This document shows positions 8,771 to 17,622 of a stretch of DNA of 64,000 nucleotides, one piece after another (positions within the stretch are counted from its first letter, which is position 1; every line of letters starts with the position of its first letter). A program made the translations under genes and the position numbers. The stretch is from Phormidesmis priestleyi Ana (GTDB lineage: Bacteria > Cyanobacteriota > Cyanobacteriia > Phormidesmidales > Phormidesmidaceae). Below the pieces are notes generated by a model, which searched no databases, was not told the DNA's origin, and saw only the letters and a list, made by a program, of their open reading frames with translations. The DNA is taken from positions 310,001-374,000 of the forward strand of contig LJZR01000001.1 of NCBI GenBank assembly GCA_001314865.1. Reading direction: 5' to 3'.

Positions 8771-10501
8771 TTACAGATTCAACACGGCCATTTCGAGCGG
8801 CACTTTGTCAGCTGAATCAGAAATCTCTAGCGCCCAACGGCTGGCAATCGGCATCCGCCATCCCATGCCAAAGGCTCGATCGGTCACCTTGAGCACGGGC
8901 GGAGCCTGCCGCCGCTTGAACTCGGCACGGGTCACCAGCCGGATCACTTTTTTGACGACGGCTGCTGTGTGCCCTGCGGCCACAATGTCATCCGCAGACT
9001 GTTGCTTTTGAATCAGCCGCTCTAAAATGTCATCTAGCGTATCGTAGTCGGGCAGTGAGTCTTGATCGACCTGTCCGGGCTTAAGTTCGGCGCTAGGGGG
9101 CTTGGTGATAACGTGATGAGGAATGATTTCACGCTCGCGGTTTAGCCAGCGACAAATGGAATAGACTTTGGTTTTAGGCACATCGGCAATCACCGCCAGG
9201 CCGCCATTCATATCGCCATATAGGGTGCAGTAGCCCACCGCCATTTCTGACTTGTTACCCGTAGAAAGCAACAAATGGCCAAATTTATTAGAAACCGCCA
9301 TCAGCAAGTTACCGCGAATGCGAGACTGTAAATTTTCCTCAGCGACGCCGCTTTCAGTACCTGCAAACAGCTCTACCAAAGTTTGGTCATAGCCCTGCAT
9401 CAAGCTGCCGATAGGGATAGTTTGGGTGCTGATGCCTAGATTGCTGGCGAGCTGTGCGGCATCGCTAATGGAATGCTCGGAGCTATAGGGTGAGGGCATG
9501 AGAATACCCAAAACATTGTGAGGGCCCAGGGCAGTCGCAGCGATCGCACTTACCAGCGCCGAGTCCACCCCACCACTTAAGCCAATGACCGCCTTCGTGA
9601 AGCCACATTTTTGCGCATAGTCTCTAACGCCGAGCACCAGCGCCTCCCAAATTTGAGCATCGGCCACTGCTGGCAAAGGTTTAATCTCAGCTGCCCGTAA
9701 GTCTGCGGCACTTTCATCAAACTCAACAATTTGCAAATCTGTTTCAAAGGCAGCCGCCCGGCTCATCAGCTCACCGCTACGACTCACCGCTAGGCTTTGC
9801 CCGTCAAAAATCAGATCGTCATTTCCCCCCACCTGATTGACATACACAATCGGACAGTGGTTTTGCTTAGCAGCATGGGCAATCATCTGCTCTCTTAAAG
9901 CCTGCTTGTTGCTAACAAAGGGAGAGGCCGATAGGTTCACAACTATCTGCACGCCCTGAGCCACCAGTTCCTGCGTCGGATCAACTGGATAGGCCCGTTT
10001 ACCCCAAAAGGATTCATTGTTCCAAAGATCTTCACAGATGGTGACGCCGATGTGAATTGGGCCTTTTTCTCCAGGCATGGTAAAAATATTGACCTCAGTG
10101 CCTGACTCAAAGTAGCGATCTTCATCAAATACATCGTAGGTGGGTAGCAAACGCTTGTGAAAAATCTCTTGTACTTGGCCCGATCGCAACAGCGCCATAC
10201 TGTTGAAGATCGGTTTTTCTCCTTTTATGGCAGCGGCTCGATTGCTTTGGGCAAGGCCCACTAATGCGGTCAACTCAGGCGGCAACAGGGCGGCCAGATC
10301 GCGCATAGTTTGCGTCATTTGTTGAATGAAGCTAGGTCGCATGAGTAAATCTCGTGGGGGATAGCCACAAAGCGATAGCTCAGGTGTGAGAAGTAAGTTT
10401 GCACCCAGGGCAGCGGCTTGTTGAGCGGCGACCAAGATTTTGTCGGCGTTGCCCAAGAGGTCGCCAACGGTGGGGTTAATTTGAGCGATCGCAATTTTCA
10501 T
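8771..10501 (-). CDS. nadE: Glutamine-dependent NAD+ synthetase
   Basis: A 576-residue two-domain enzyme that makes NAD+ from nicotinate adenine dinucleotide, ATP and glutamine. The N-terminal nitrilase-type glutaminase domain (about 1-255) shows its Glu41-Lys116-Cys156 catalytic set in TPELSLCGYPP, FHKRLLPTYD and TICEDLWN. The C-terminal synthetase has the PP-loop [11 protein letters not shown] (about residue 300) and the STGNKSEMAVGYCTLYGD region. Length and order fit the glutamine-using NadE form. It is the last gene of the pncB-nadD-nrtR-nadE set, 66 bp after nrtR. Confidence 0.95.
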   Translation of the reverse strand: MKIAIAQINPTVGDLLGNADKILVAAQQAAALGANLLLTPELSLCGYPPRDLLMRPSFIQQMTQTMRDLAALLPPELTALVGLAQSNRAAAIKGEKPIFNSMALLRSGQVQEIFHKRLLPTYDVFDEDRYFESGTEVNIFTMPGEKGPIHIGVTICEDLWNNESFWGKRAYPVDPTQELVAQGVQIVVNLSASPFVSNKQALREQMIAHAAKQNHCPIVYVNQVGGNDDLIFDGQSLAVSRSGELMSRAAAFETDLQIVEFDESAADLRAAEIKPLPAVADAQIWEALVLGVRDYAQKCGFTKAVIGLSGGVDSALVSAIAATALGPHNVLGILMPSPYSSEHSISDAAQLASNLGISTQTIPIGSLMQGYDQTLVELFAGTESGVAEENLQSRIRGNLLMAVSNKFGHLLLSTGNKSEMAVGYCTLYGDMNGGLAVIADVPKTKVYSICRWLNREREIIPHHVITKPPSAELKPGQVDQDSLPDYDTLDDILERLIQKQQSADDIVAAGHTAAVVKKVIRLVTRAEFKRRQAPPVLKVTDRAFGMGWRMPIASRWALEISDSADKVPLEMAVLNL

Positions 10502-10567
10502 AAATCAGGTAAGGAGTAAAAGAACAATCCGGCTATCACGCGATCCTGCGCCGATTGAGAGGCCAAC

Positions 10568-11299
10568 CTACAAAAACACCATAGGTTTATCTTTCAGAGG
10601 CTCAAAGGCTTCTGCGTCAAATCGATACAGGCTCGCGGGCCTACCTGCACCCCGAGAAGTCTTTTTTTGGGTATCTTGTAAAATTCCCATTTTCAACAAT
10701 CTGGTGCGAAAGTTTGAGTAGTCCGAAAAGTCTTCGCCTAACACGGTTGCATATAGCTGATAAACATCGCTGAGCGTAAAAGTCTCTGGCAGCACATCAA
10801 AGGCGACCGGGCTGTATTCAATTTTGTTGCGCAGCCGCTGATAGCCGTAGGTCAAAATTTCGTTGTGATCAAACGCCAGCTTAGGCACTCGGCTGAGCGG
10901 ATACCAGGCAATGCCGCTAACGCCATCGGCAATGAGCGCGGTATCTTCATAGCGCACTAAGGCAAAATGGCTCACTGAAAGGTAACGCACATTGTAGGCA
11001 TCTTCGGCCTCGCGCGGATCGCGGTTAGGCCCGCCAAAGGTAAACAACTGCTCTAGGTAGAGATTGTTGACCCGAATTTTTTCGGTGAGAACCCGATCGG
11101 CAGCTGCCTCTAACGATTCACCGACTCGCACGAGTGTACCCGGCAGGCTCCAGTAGCCGTTGTATGGGTTTTCGTGACGCAGCACCAGCAGCACTAGCAG
11201 CTGATTTTGGATCGTATCTACCGAAAAAATGACGGTATCTACGCCTACTTTGAAGTCGGCAAGTTCAACAACAGCTGGGCTTTGAGCCTTGATAGTCAT
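10568..11299 (-). CDS. nrtR: NrtR-type Nudix-related transcriptional regulator of NAD metabolism
   Basis: NrtR proteins are repressors of NAD genes that respond to ADP-ribose or related ligands. The N-terminal domain has the Nudix fold sequence VDTVIFSVD...LPGTLVRVGESLEAAADRVL, in which the catalytic Nudix box is degenerate (VLTEKI instead of REXXEE), as expected for a sensor. The C-terminal winged helix has the family signature NFRTRLLKMGIL and GRPASLYRF. I place the start at ATG 11297-11299, giving 243 residues. An upstream in-frame ATG at 11411-11413 would add 38 Ser/Thr-rich residues and overlap nadD by 91 bp. Its position inside the NAD gene set supports the role. Confidence 0.88.
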   Translation of the reverse strand: MTIKAQSPAVVELADFKVGVDTVIFSVDTIQNQLLVLLVLRHENPYNGYWSLPGTLVRVGESLEAAADRVLTEKIRVNNLYLEQLFTFGGPNRDPREAEDAYNVRYLSVSHFALVRYEDTALIADGVSGIAWYPLSRVPKLAFDHNEILTYGYQRLRNKIEYSPVAFDVLPETFTLSDVYQLYATVLGEDFSDYSNFRTRLLKMGILQDTQKKTSRGAGRPASLYRFDAEAFEPLKDKPMVFL

Positions 11300-11322
11300 C
11301 GGTTTTAGGGAATCTGTTGACT

Positions 11323-11997
11323 CTAACGATGAGCTGAGAGCTGTGTTGATTTCTGTAGTGACTGGTGAGCTGGCTGGTGGGGTGACTGGTGAGCTGGAGG
11401 TTTTTGTAGACATGGGTAGAGGTGGCGATCGCTAATGTAGTCGCGGATAACAGGGGGGAGGTCGTCGGGAATTTGGCCGCAGTTGGCGGTGCGGTAGCGG
11501 CTAGAGGCGATGTTGTATTGCTGCGGAGGTTGCGCAATGTTGACGGTGGCCTGCTGCTGCAAAACCGTCAGTGCAGGCCCTTGAATGGGATAACCCGGTC
11601 GGGGAAAGACCAAGATTTCAACTTGTTTAAAGATTTCTTCGGCTTTGTACCATTTGGGTAGCTGTGAGATCAGGTCAGCACCGACGACCAGGCTAAATTT
11701 GGCGGTGGGCCAAATTTGGCGAGCGCGGGTGATGGAATGAATGCTGTAGCGATCGCTCAAGCTTTGATACACCCCAATCCGATTGGCATTGGGCAGTGTT
11801 TTGATCAGCAGCCCGAGCATTTCGGCGCGATCGCTCAGCGGTGACTGATGCTCTTTATAGGGGTTTTCAGCAGCCCAAACGGCAACTTCGTCAAAGACTT
11901 GAGTCAGCCAGTTGAGGATGCTTTGGTGGCCTCTATGTGGCGGATCGGCACTGGTGCCAAACAGCGCAACATGGGGTCGGGGTGTCCAAAGTGTCAT
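11323..11997 (-). CDS. nadD: Nicotinate-nucleotide adenylyltransferase
   Basis: A 224-residue nucleotidyltransferase that would convert nicotinate mononucleotide and ATP to deamido-NAD, the substrate of NadE. It carries GTSADPPHRGH at residues 14-24 (the [ST]xxxPxHxGH nucleotide-binding motif) and SSRYR near residue 168 in place of the usual ISSTxIR. After HLYPCLQ, about 25 residues of repeated His/Gln/Pro/Ser sequence form an odd tail that comes from a short DNA repeat and may be non-functional. No Shine-Dalgarno is seen: the leader in the mRNA is pyrimidine-rich. Confidence 0.87.
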   Translation of the reverse strand: MTLWTPRPHVALFGTSADPPHRGHQSILNWLTQVFDEVAVWAAENPYKEHQSPLSDRAEMLGLLIKTLPNANRIGVYQSLSDRYSIHSITRARQIWPTAKFSLVVGADLISQLPKWYKAEEIFKQVEILVFPRPGYPIQGPALTVLQQQATVNIAQPPQQYNIASSRYRTANCGQIPDDLPPVIRDYISDRHLYPCLQKPPAHQSPHQPAHQSLQKSTQLSAHR

Positions 11998-12010
11998 GGC
12001 AAGGGTCTCC

Positions 12011-12085
12011 GATGGCGGGGGAAGAGGAGATGCGGGCGAAGAGGAGAGGCAGGGAAAGAAAGGCGGGGAAAGAGATGTGGGGGAA
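12011..12085. other. Purine-rich tract between pncB and nadD
   Basis: Nearly all bases on the plus strand are G or A for about 75 bp, in units like GAAGAGGAGA and GGGAAAGAAAG. The minus-strand mRNA is therefore pyrimidine-rich here, just upstream of nadD. This is unlike the other gaps in the window. Confidence 0.7.
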
Positions 12086-13576
12086 TTAATGCTGACGGGT
12101 GATTTGGATAAGATCCGTTAAGCCGTGGGAGAGGGTGATAGGGAAGCGCTGCGGATTGTGAATTCGACGGACGGCAGAGGGAAGGGTGCTCACAGCGGCA
12201 GCGGTGCGCTGGGCGATCGCCGCTAAGCTAGGCGATTCGCTCAGCCGTTGCCCCTGCGACATCACACGCTGAAGCAGCGGTTTTTCGTCAGGATGAGAAG
12301 CTTCAATGCTAAGCGCTAGGCGATCGCCCACAATTTCATTGCCTTGATATTGTCGGAAAATTTGCTTGCGACCGGGGTAGGTCATTTTACCGCTGGATTC
12401 TTTCATCACGGGGGTGCCCTCTATTTCTACGAGTTTGTATACGCCGTTGACGGGTGAGCCAGTGACCAGCTTGGTGCCTAAGCCATAGCCATCAATGCAG
12501 GCGTTGTCTTGACGAAGGGCGGCGATGGCATATTCATCTAGGTCGCCGCTGGCAAAAATAGGGATGTTTGGCAAATGCGATCGCACTGCTTTAGACATCT
12601 GGGCCAAATTGCCTGAGTCGATTCGAACACCCTGCAAGCTGCTTGCGCGATCGCCCGCTGCGTTTTTGGCCGAAGCGTCTGCGTTTAGCTTTTCTGCTGC
12701 TATCGTTTTAGCCAATCGCTCGGCAGCTGCCTCCGTATCGTAGGTATCTATTAATAAAGGTGCGCCTGGGAAATAGCGGTGAAAAGCCTCAAAGCCATCG
12801 TCTTCAGCACCTTCTAGGGCGGCGATCGCCATCACCAGCGCATGGGCCATCGTGCCCACCGGTTTTTGGCCGAGTTTGAGCGCCGCTAAAACATTCGAAG
12901 TCGCGTCCAGTCCGCCTGCGATCGCCGCTCTAGCCGCCCATAATGACGCTTGAGGGCTAAAGGCGCGGCGGGTGCCAAACTCATACAGCTTGGCTTCTGG
13001 CCCAGCCACTTGCCGTAGTCTGGCGGCTCTAGTGGCCACTAGGGTTTGGTAGTTGAGCGTATTTAACAGATAAGTTTCAGCAATTTGTGCCTGCCACAGG
13101 GGGGCTTCGATTCTTAGCATCGGTTCGTTAGCAAAAATCGGCGTGCCTTCTGGCACTGCCCACACATCACCAGAAAACCGGAATTGCTCTAGCAAACCCC
13201 AAAAGCTATCCGGCGCATGGTTGAAAATGCCTGTTTTTTGCAGCTGTAAAATTTGCGTTGGGCTAAAGCTCAAATTTTCCAGATATTCCAGCGCTTGCGC
13301 TAGACCCATTGCAATCAGATACCCATAGTCATCGGGCAGCCGCCGAGTAAATAGCTCAAAGCTGGCTATTTTGTCATGCAATCCTTCTCCGGCATAGCAG
13401 GCCGACATTGTGAGCTGATACAAATCGGTCAACAACCCATACTCATGGGTTTCGACAGAGAGTACAGGGATAAGAGGGCTGACTTGGCTAGCCATGATCT
13501 CCGGCAGGGGTGCAGAGATCGGCTCACGCCCAATGGGTTGATCTTGTAGATGAGTCAATGACTGCATAAAAACCAT
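12086..13576 (-). CDS. pncB: Nicotinate phosphoribosyltransferase
   Basis: A 496-residue enzyme that recycles nicotinate to nicotinate mononucleotide using PRPP and ATP. Family landmarks include LLTDLYQLTMSACY near residue 50, FELFTRRLP, the phosphoribosyl-binding LLIDTYDTEAA, RIDSGNLAQMSKAVR and FASGDLDEYAIAAL. It is first in the minus-strand NAD unit, with nadD, nrtR and nadE behind it. The N-terminal 45 residues before the conserved domain are not typical, and translation may begin at the internal Met28. A 25-bp palindrome lies about 70 bp upstream. Confidence 0.93.
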   Translation of the reverse strand: MVFMQSLTHLQDQPIGREPISAPLPEIMASQVSPLIPVLSVETHEYGLLTDLYQLTMSACYAGEGLHDKIASFELFTRRLPDDYGYLIAMGLAQALEYLENLSFSPTQILQLQKTGIFNHAPDSFWGLLEQFRFSGDVWAVPEGTPIFANEPMLRIEAPLWQAQIAETYLLNTLNYQTLVATRAARLRQVAGPEAKLYEFGTRRAFSPQASLWAARAAIAGGLDATSNVLAALKLGQKPVGTMAHALVMAIAALEGAEDDGFEAFHRYFPGAPLLIDTYDTEAAAERLAKTIAAEKLNADASAKNAAGDRASSLQGVRIDSGNLAQMSKAVRSHLPNIPIFASGDLDEYAIAALRQDNACIDGYGLGTKLVTGSPVNGVYKLVEIEGTPVMKESSGKMTYPGRKQIFRQYQGNEIVGDRLALSIEASHPDEKPLLQRVMSQGQRLSESPSLAAIAQRTAAAVSTLPSAVRRIHNPQRFPITLSHGLTDLIQITRQH

Positions 13577-13646
13577 AGATTTGAGCGGTGTGCAGAAGCG
13601 GTATATGGAACGATATACGGAACGGTGTACAGGTCAACCTTTGACG

Positions 13647-13671
13647 ACTTATGGTTATTTTAACCATAAGT
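13647..13671. promoter_or_regulatory. 25-bp palindrome upstream of pncB, candidate NrtR operator
   Basis: Arms ACTTATGGTTA (13647-13657) and TAACCATAAGT (13661-13671) are perfect reverse complements around a TTT centre. Its place in front of an NAD gene set that encodes NrtR makes it a natural operator candidate. It could also be a hairpin in a leader RNA. No second copy was found in the window. Confidence 0.65.
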
Positions 13672-14176
13672 ACCCATTAAATGTCACCTGTTTTTAGAAA
13701 GAACTGTGGGTAAACTTTATATTTTTAAAACCGCAGAGAGAAGCAGATCATTTACTAACCCGTTATTTATGAGCCCCGGCTATTTTTTGATAGAAGTTCT
13801 CGGCCTGCGGTTAGCCGTGAGACAAGCCAGAGAGAAAGCTAAAAAATATCTATTAATAAACAGATTGTATTTGGTAAAAAAAACTAAAAGTGCGGGGTTT
13901 GAAGTCAGGTGTCCAAAGTCAGGCGTTACGAGCGATCGCAAGGAAAGGAGCCTACTCGTCCAGACAGGTGAATGCCTCCAGCCTTGGCTATTCACTTGGG
14001 CCATTGTTATCTAACGATTTCAGCCAATGTTAATGTCCTAACCCATGTCCTAACCAAAGTGACAGACGCAATAAGTTGAGAAATTAAGTCGAAAAATCTA
14101 AAGTATGGTGAAAGAGAGTGAAGTTAGAGTGAAGCTTTAGCCTAATTTATTTTTCTTTTTACGCTTAATTAACGCT
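13672..14176. other. Intergenic region before ubiA
   Basis: About 500 bp between pncB and the divergent ubiA. It should hold the ubiA promoter. I find no convincing gene; an open frame at 13706-14014 has no Shine-Dalgarno and no protein-like composition. Confidence 0.5.
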
Positions 14177-15088
14177 ATGAAACCCGCCTTAGATGGCCCT
14201 TCTGCTGAGCCGACCTGGAGGATTGTTATTCGCCTGCTGCGTTGGGACAAGCCCGCTGGCCGATTGATTTTGATGATCCCAGCGCTGTGGGCCTTTGTGC
14301 TGGCGCTGAGCAGCGTGCCGAGAGATGAATGGTTGTCCCAACTGCCGCTAGTAGGGGTGATTGTGCTAGGGACTTTGGCCACTAGCGCGGGTGGCTGCGT
14401 GGTCAATGACCTGTGGGATCGCGATATTGACAACCAGGTAGAGCGCACCCGCAACCGCCCACTCGCCGCTAAGGCGCTTTCATTAAAAGTGGGGATCGGC
14501 GTCGCACTGGTCGCTTTTTTCTGTGCGTGGGGGCTGTCTTTTTATCTCAATGCGCTGAGTTTTTGGCTATGTGTGGCAGCCGTGCCTGTGATTGTTTTGT
14601 ACCCTTTGGCAAAGCGCGTTTTTCCAGTGCCGCAGCTCGTGCTTTCTTTGGCCTGGGGCTTTGCTGTGCTCATTAGCTGGAGCGCGGTCACCCGCGACCT
14701 GACCTTCTCTACCTGGCTGCTATGGGGCGCAACTGTTTTTTGGACCCTGGGGTTTGACACGGTATATGCCATTCCCGATCGAGAGTTTGACCGTCGCTTG
14801 GGGATCAACTCTAGCGCCCTGTTTTTTGGCAAGCGATCGCCTCAAGCTGTGGGTCTCTTTTTTGCCAGCACGACAATTATGTTCGTTTGGCTAGGGATTG
14901 CCCTACCGCTGGGTCTGTTTTACTGGCTTTCTTTAGCGATCGCCACCTATTTTTGGTATCGCCAATACCGCCAGCTGGCACATGGCCCCAAGTCTCCTAA
15001 AGTCTTCGGTTACATTTTTCAACAAAACGTTACAATTGGCTTCATCCTGCTTGCTGGAATGACAATTTCTGTCTTGTTCAACAGTTAA
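14177..15088 (+). CDS. ubiA: 4-hydroxybenzoate polyprenyltransferase (plastoquinone pathway)
   Basis: A 303-residue integral membrane prenyltransferase that attaches the long isoprenoid tail to 4-hydroxybenzoate. In cyanobacteria this leads to plastoquinone. The first aspartate motif is NDLWDRDID at residues 77-85, and the second is DREFDRRLG near residue 197. About eight membrane helices are visible. Length is normal for UbiA. The TAC/TTT-rich leader has no strong Shine-Dalgarno. The gene is followed on the same strand by an EamA transporter after 104 bp; a functional link is not evident. Confidence 0.92.
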   Translation: MKPALDGPSAEPTWRIVIRLLRWDKPAGRLILMIPALWAFVLALSSVPRDEWLSQLPLVGVIVLGTLATSAGGCVVNDLWDRDIDNQVERTRNRPLAAKALSLKVGIGVALVAFFCAWGLSFYLNALSFWLCVAAVPVIVLYPLAKRVFPVPQLVLSLAWGFAVLISWSAVTRDLTFSTWLLWGATVFWTLGFDTVYAIPDREFDRRLGINSSALFFGKRSPQAVGLFFASTTIMFVWLGIALPLGLFYWLSLAIATYFWYRQYRQLAHGPKSPKVFGYIFQQNVTIGFILLAGMTISVLFNS

Positions 15089-15192
15089 TCGTCACATAAT
15101 CATTAGATTAATGGCCTGCTGATGGCCCTTACGAACCCCTTTTACTGACTTTTATTGACCTTTTTTTATTGACCTTTCATTAACCCTTTTTT

Positions 15193-16131
15193 ATGTGGCT
15201 TCTTTTCGCCTCGTTAACGGCTCTGTTCGAGGCTTGTAAAGATGCCACTGGCAAACAAAGCCTAAAAACACTAGATGAATACTCTGTCCTGTTTAGCTTT
15301 ATGGCTGTTGGGGTGGGATTGCTGTGGCCTGTACTGATGATCTCTGGCGGGGTCCCGCCCATACAGCCCGGTTTTTGGTGGGCCATTTTTATTGGTGGTG
15401 GCCTGAACATTTTGGCGTTTATTCTCTATGTCAAGGCGCTCAAAATGGCGGATATGTCTTTGACCGTGCCTTTGGTAACCCTGACACCCTTGTTTTTGCT
15501 GGTGACCTCGCCGCTGATTGTGCAAGAGTGGCCAACTAGCGCAGATGCAGCGGGCGTTGTGCTGTTGATCATTGGCTCATATGTGCTGAATCTTAAAGCC
15601 GCTACTGATCTTGTTGACTTAGCGTCTGGGACGGCCCATCTGAGCCAATCCTCACTTCAACCTTCACGGATACAGCGGCTGTGTGGCCCCCTTTTGGCAA
15701 TGGCTCGCAATCCTGGTAGCCGGATGATGCTTTGTGTGGCCTTTATTTGGAGCATTACCTCTAATTTTGACAAAATTGGCGTGAACAACTCTTCGCCATT
15801 GTTTTGGGCGATCGCTCTATTTACCGTAATCGCTGGCGGCATGGTGCCCTTTGTATTTTTACGGGGGGAAGGACGCAGTAAGGGGTTTGGCCCATTGCTA
15901 GCCCAGTGGCAATTACTCGGCATTACAGGGGGGTTCAATGCGATCGCCGTCGCCCTCCAAATGTTGGCCCTCACAATGGCGCCAGTTGCTCAGGTAATTG
16001 CAGTAAAGCGAATGAGTGCCTTAATTTCCGTACTCTTTGGCCATTTTTTCTTCGGCGAAAAAGGCCTCAAAGAGCGGCTGTTAGGGGCTGTCATCATGGT
16101 CAGCGGCGTGGTCATTATGGCCCTGCACTAG
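15193..16131 (+). CDS. EamA/DMT superfamily transporter
   Basis: A 312-residue inner-membrane protein with about ten hydrophobic segments in two similar halves, the hallmark of the drug/metabolite transporter superfamily. The C-terminal half contains AVALQMLALTMAPVAQVIAVKRMSAL-type sequence and GHFFFGEKGLKERLLGAVIM, a typical EamA ending. The substrate is unknown. A longer central loop (residues about 140-165) is the only departure from the usual layout. Confidence 0.88.
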   Translation: MWLLFASLTALFEACKDATGKQSLKTLDEYSVLFSFMAVGVGLLWPVLMISGGVPPIQPGFWWAIFIGGGLNILAFILYVKALKMADMSLTVPLVTLTPLFLLVTSPLIVQEWPTSADAAGVVLLIIGSYVLNLKAATDLVDLASGTAHLSQSSLQPSRIQRLCGPLLAMARNPGSRMMLCVAFIWSITSNFDKIGVNNSSPLFWAIALFTVIAGGMVPFVFLRGEGRSKGFGPLLAQWQLLGITGGFNAIAVALQMLALTMAPVAQVIAVKRMSALISVLFGHFFFGEKGLKERLLGAVIMVSGVVIMALH

Positions 16132-16319
16132 CGTAGAGATTTCTTTGCACTAGCCAAATTCCTCCCTTGAGTAGAGGCTGATAACTATCCTCACTTAACA
16201 AATGGCACTGTTCGACGAATTATTTTCATAGAGACTGTGACGCAGGTGTGGTAGCTTTAAGCCATAGCGTTACAAGCAATGAACAGTTATTACGATGCTT
16301 GCAATAATTTTGCGATCAC

Positions 16320-16348
16320 TTGTGCTCTAATCTTGAATTCGCTATAAG
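16320..16348 (+). promoter_or_regulatory. Candidate sigma-70 promoter of the first RRM gene
   Basis: TTGTGC at 16320-16325 and TATAAG at 16343-16348 are separated by 17 bp. The -10 box matches 5 of 6 consensus bases; the -35 box matches only 3. It would give a leader of roughly 115 nt before the RRM start. Confidence 0.35.
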
Positions 16349-16472
16349 ATAAAGAAGAAGAACTAGATATCGGTTACAGGTTTGCTTTTCTGTCTAAAGG
16401 GTTTCCCTATTTTTACAGGCTTCCGTCCGACATATCATTCTCAATACCCTGTTTAATTTCTGGAGACTATTT

Positions 16473-16727
16473 ATGGGCGTTTATGTAGGGAATCTTTCCT
16501 ATGACGTGACAGAGGCCGACTTGAACGGCGTCTTTGCCGAGTACGGTACCGTCAAACGCGTCACCTTACCGACAGATCGTGAGACTGGCCGTGTACGTGG
16601 CTTTGCCTTCGTTGATCTAGGTAGCGATAGCGAAGAAGACGCTGCCATTGAAGCGCTAGACGGCGCTGAATGGATGGGTCGCGACCTAAGGGTCAACAAA
16701 GCGAAGCCTCGCGAACCTCGTCGCTAA
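16473..16727 (+). CDS. RRM RNA-binding protein, Rbp type (copy 1)
   Basis: An 84-residue single-RRM protein. RNP2 is VYVGNL (residues 3-8) and RNP1 is RGFAFVDL (about 43-50). It lacks the glycine-rich tail of longer cyanobacterial Rbp proteins and ends in the basic AKPREPRR. Cyanobacterial Rbps bind RNA and are often cold- or light-regulated; that regulation is not tested here. GGAG lies 8 bases before ATG. Differences from copy 2 cluster at FAEYG versus FGEYG and SDSEEDAAIEAL versus SDAEEQAAIDAL. Confidence 0.95.
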   Translation: MGVYVGNLSYDVTEADLNGVFAEYGTVKRVTLPTDRETGRVRGFAFVDLGSDSEEDAAIEALDGAEWMGRDLRVNKAKPREPRR

Positions 16728-16728
16728 T

Positions 16729-16765
16729 CCGTTTTAATAATTCCTGTAAGCCATTGCTAAAACGG
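16729..16765. terminator. Inverted repeat abutting the stop of RRM copy 1
   Basis: CCGTTTTA (16729-16736) pairs with TAAAACGG (16758-16765), starting 2 bp after the stop codon. It has no T-run, so it may act in RNA stability rather than termination. Confidence 0.4.
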
Positions 16766-16806
16766 TATGATCAGCGCGCAGCTGACTAAGTAGATATGAA
16801 AACGTG

Positions 16807-16830
16807 CCTTGGATTCTCAAGAGTCCAAGG
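16807..16830 (+). terminator. CCTTGGA hairpin downstream of RRM copy 1
   Basis: CCTTGGA and TCCAAGG flank a 10-bp centre, and a T-rich stretch follows. A closely related hairpin lies after RRM copy 2 (17364-17387). Confidence 0.5.
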
Positions 16831-16984
16831 CCTGTCTTGTTTGTCTCGTCATTCACTCGTCTTTTATCACTGCTGTTAACTTGCGACCTTTTGCGGTTAT
16901 TTAGCGGTTAATTATTTAGCCGTTAACAATTACTACAGGCTTTTGTTCCACTTCTCAATTTCATTCAATCTGGAGACTAATAAA

Positions 16985-17239
16985 ATGGGCGTTTATGTAG
17001 GAAATCTTTCCTATGACGTAACAGAGGCCGACTTGAACGGCGTCTTTGGTGAGTATGGCACCGTTAAACGGGTCACACTTCCTACCGATCGTGAGACCGG
17101 CCGCGTACGCGGGTTTGCCTTTGTTGATCTCGACAGCGATGCTGAAGAGCAAGCCGCCATTGACGCATTAGACGGGGCAGAATGGATGGGCCGCGATTTG
17201 CGGGTCAACAAAGCGAAGCCTCGCGAGCCTCGTCGCTAA
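16985..17239 (+). CDS. RRM RNA-binding protein, Rbp type (copy 2)
   Basis: An 84-residue RRM protein nearly identical to its two neighbours, with the same RNP2 and RNP1 motifs and basic tail. I place the start at ATG 16985, where GGAGACTA precedes it by the same distance as in copy 1; the frame is open upstream to 16943, but the protein alignment begins at this Met. Its leader also shares TACAGGCTT with that of copy 1, so at least part of the regulatory region was duplicated with the gene. Confidence 0.95.
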   Translation: MGVYVGNLSYDVTEADLNGVFGEYGTVKRVTLPTDRETGRVRGFAFVDLDSDAEEQAAIDALDGAEWMGRDLRVNKAKPREPRR

Positions 17240-17287
17240 GCTATTCGGCTAAGCTTCGAGACCTCTTACATCTTTGCCGAATAGCTT
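17238..17287. terminator. Inverted repeat abutting the stop of RRM copy 2
   Basis: AAGCTATTCGGC (17238-17249) pairs perfectly with GCCGAATAGCTT (17276-17287) and overlaps the stop codon. The loop is 26 nt and there is no U-tract. Confidence 0.45.
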
Positions 17288-17363
17288 TAGCTCAATGGCT
17301 TTAGCTCAATAGCTTGAGTTTATTAGTTTATGGCTGTACGGCCAATAGTTAGATTACCTAAAA

Positions 17364-17387
17364 CCTTGGATTGTCGAGAGTCCAGGG
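17364..17387 (+). terminator. CCTTGGA hairpin downstream of RRM copy 2
   Basis: CCTTGGA pairs with TCCAGGG (one G-U pair). The sequence matches the hairpin after copy 1 in CCTTGGATT and AGAGTCCA. Confidence 0.5.
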
Positions 17388-17622
17388 AATCTGCTTGATT
17401 TCATAAAAGGAACATCTTAACGATTCTTCTTAGTCTTTTCTCGCTTTATTTGAGTCTCTTCAATTCAAGCCAAAGCTTAGTCAGCTCGACCTTAAAAAGA
17501 ACATGCTCGTTAAAGATAATGTAATGCCTTTTACAAGCATGAGTCATCTAACTATTTACTAGCTATCCCTGACGGGATTTTCACTTTCACTGTTTTTGTT
17601 TATCTTTTTGGAGACTAGTCCT

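Noticed and set aside
13706-14014. 102-codon open frame before ubiA
   Set aside because: No Shine-Dalgarno, odd composition, no recognisable domain; the region looks like a promoter gap.
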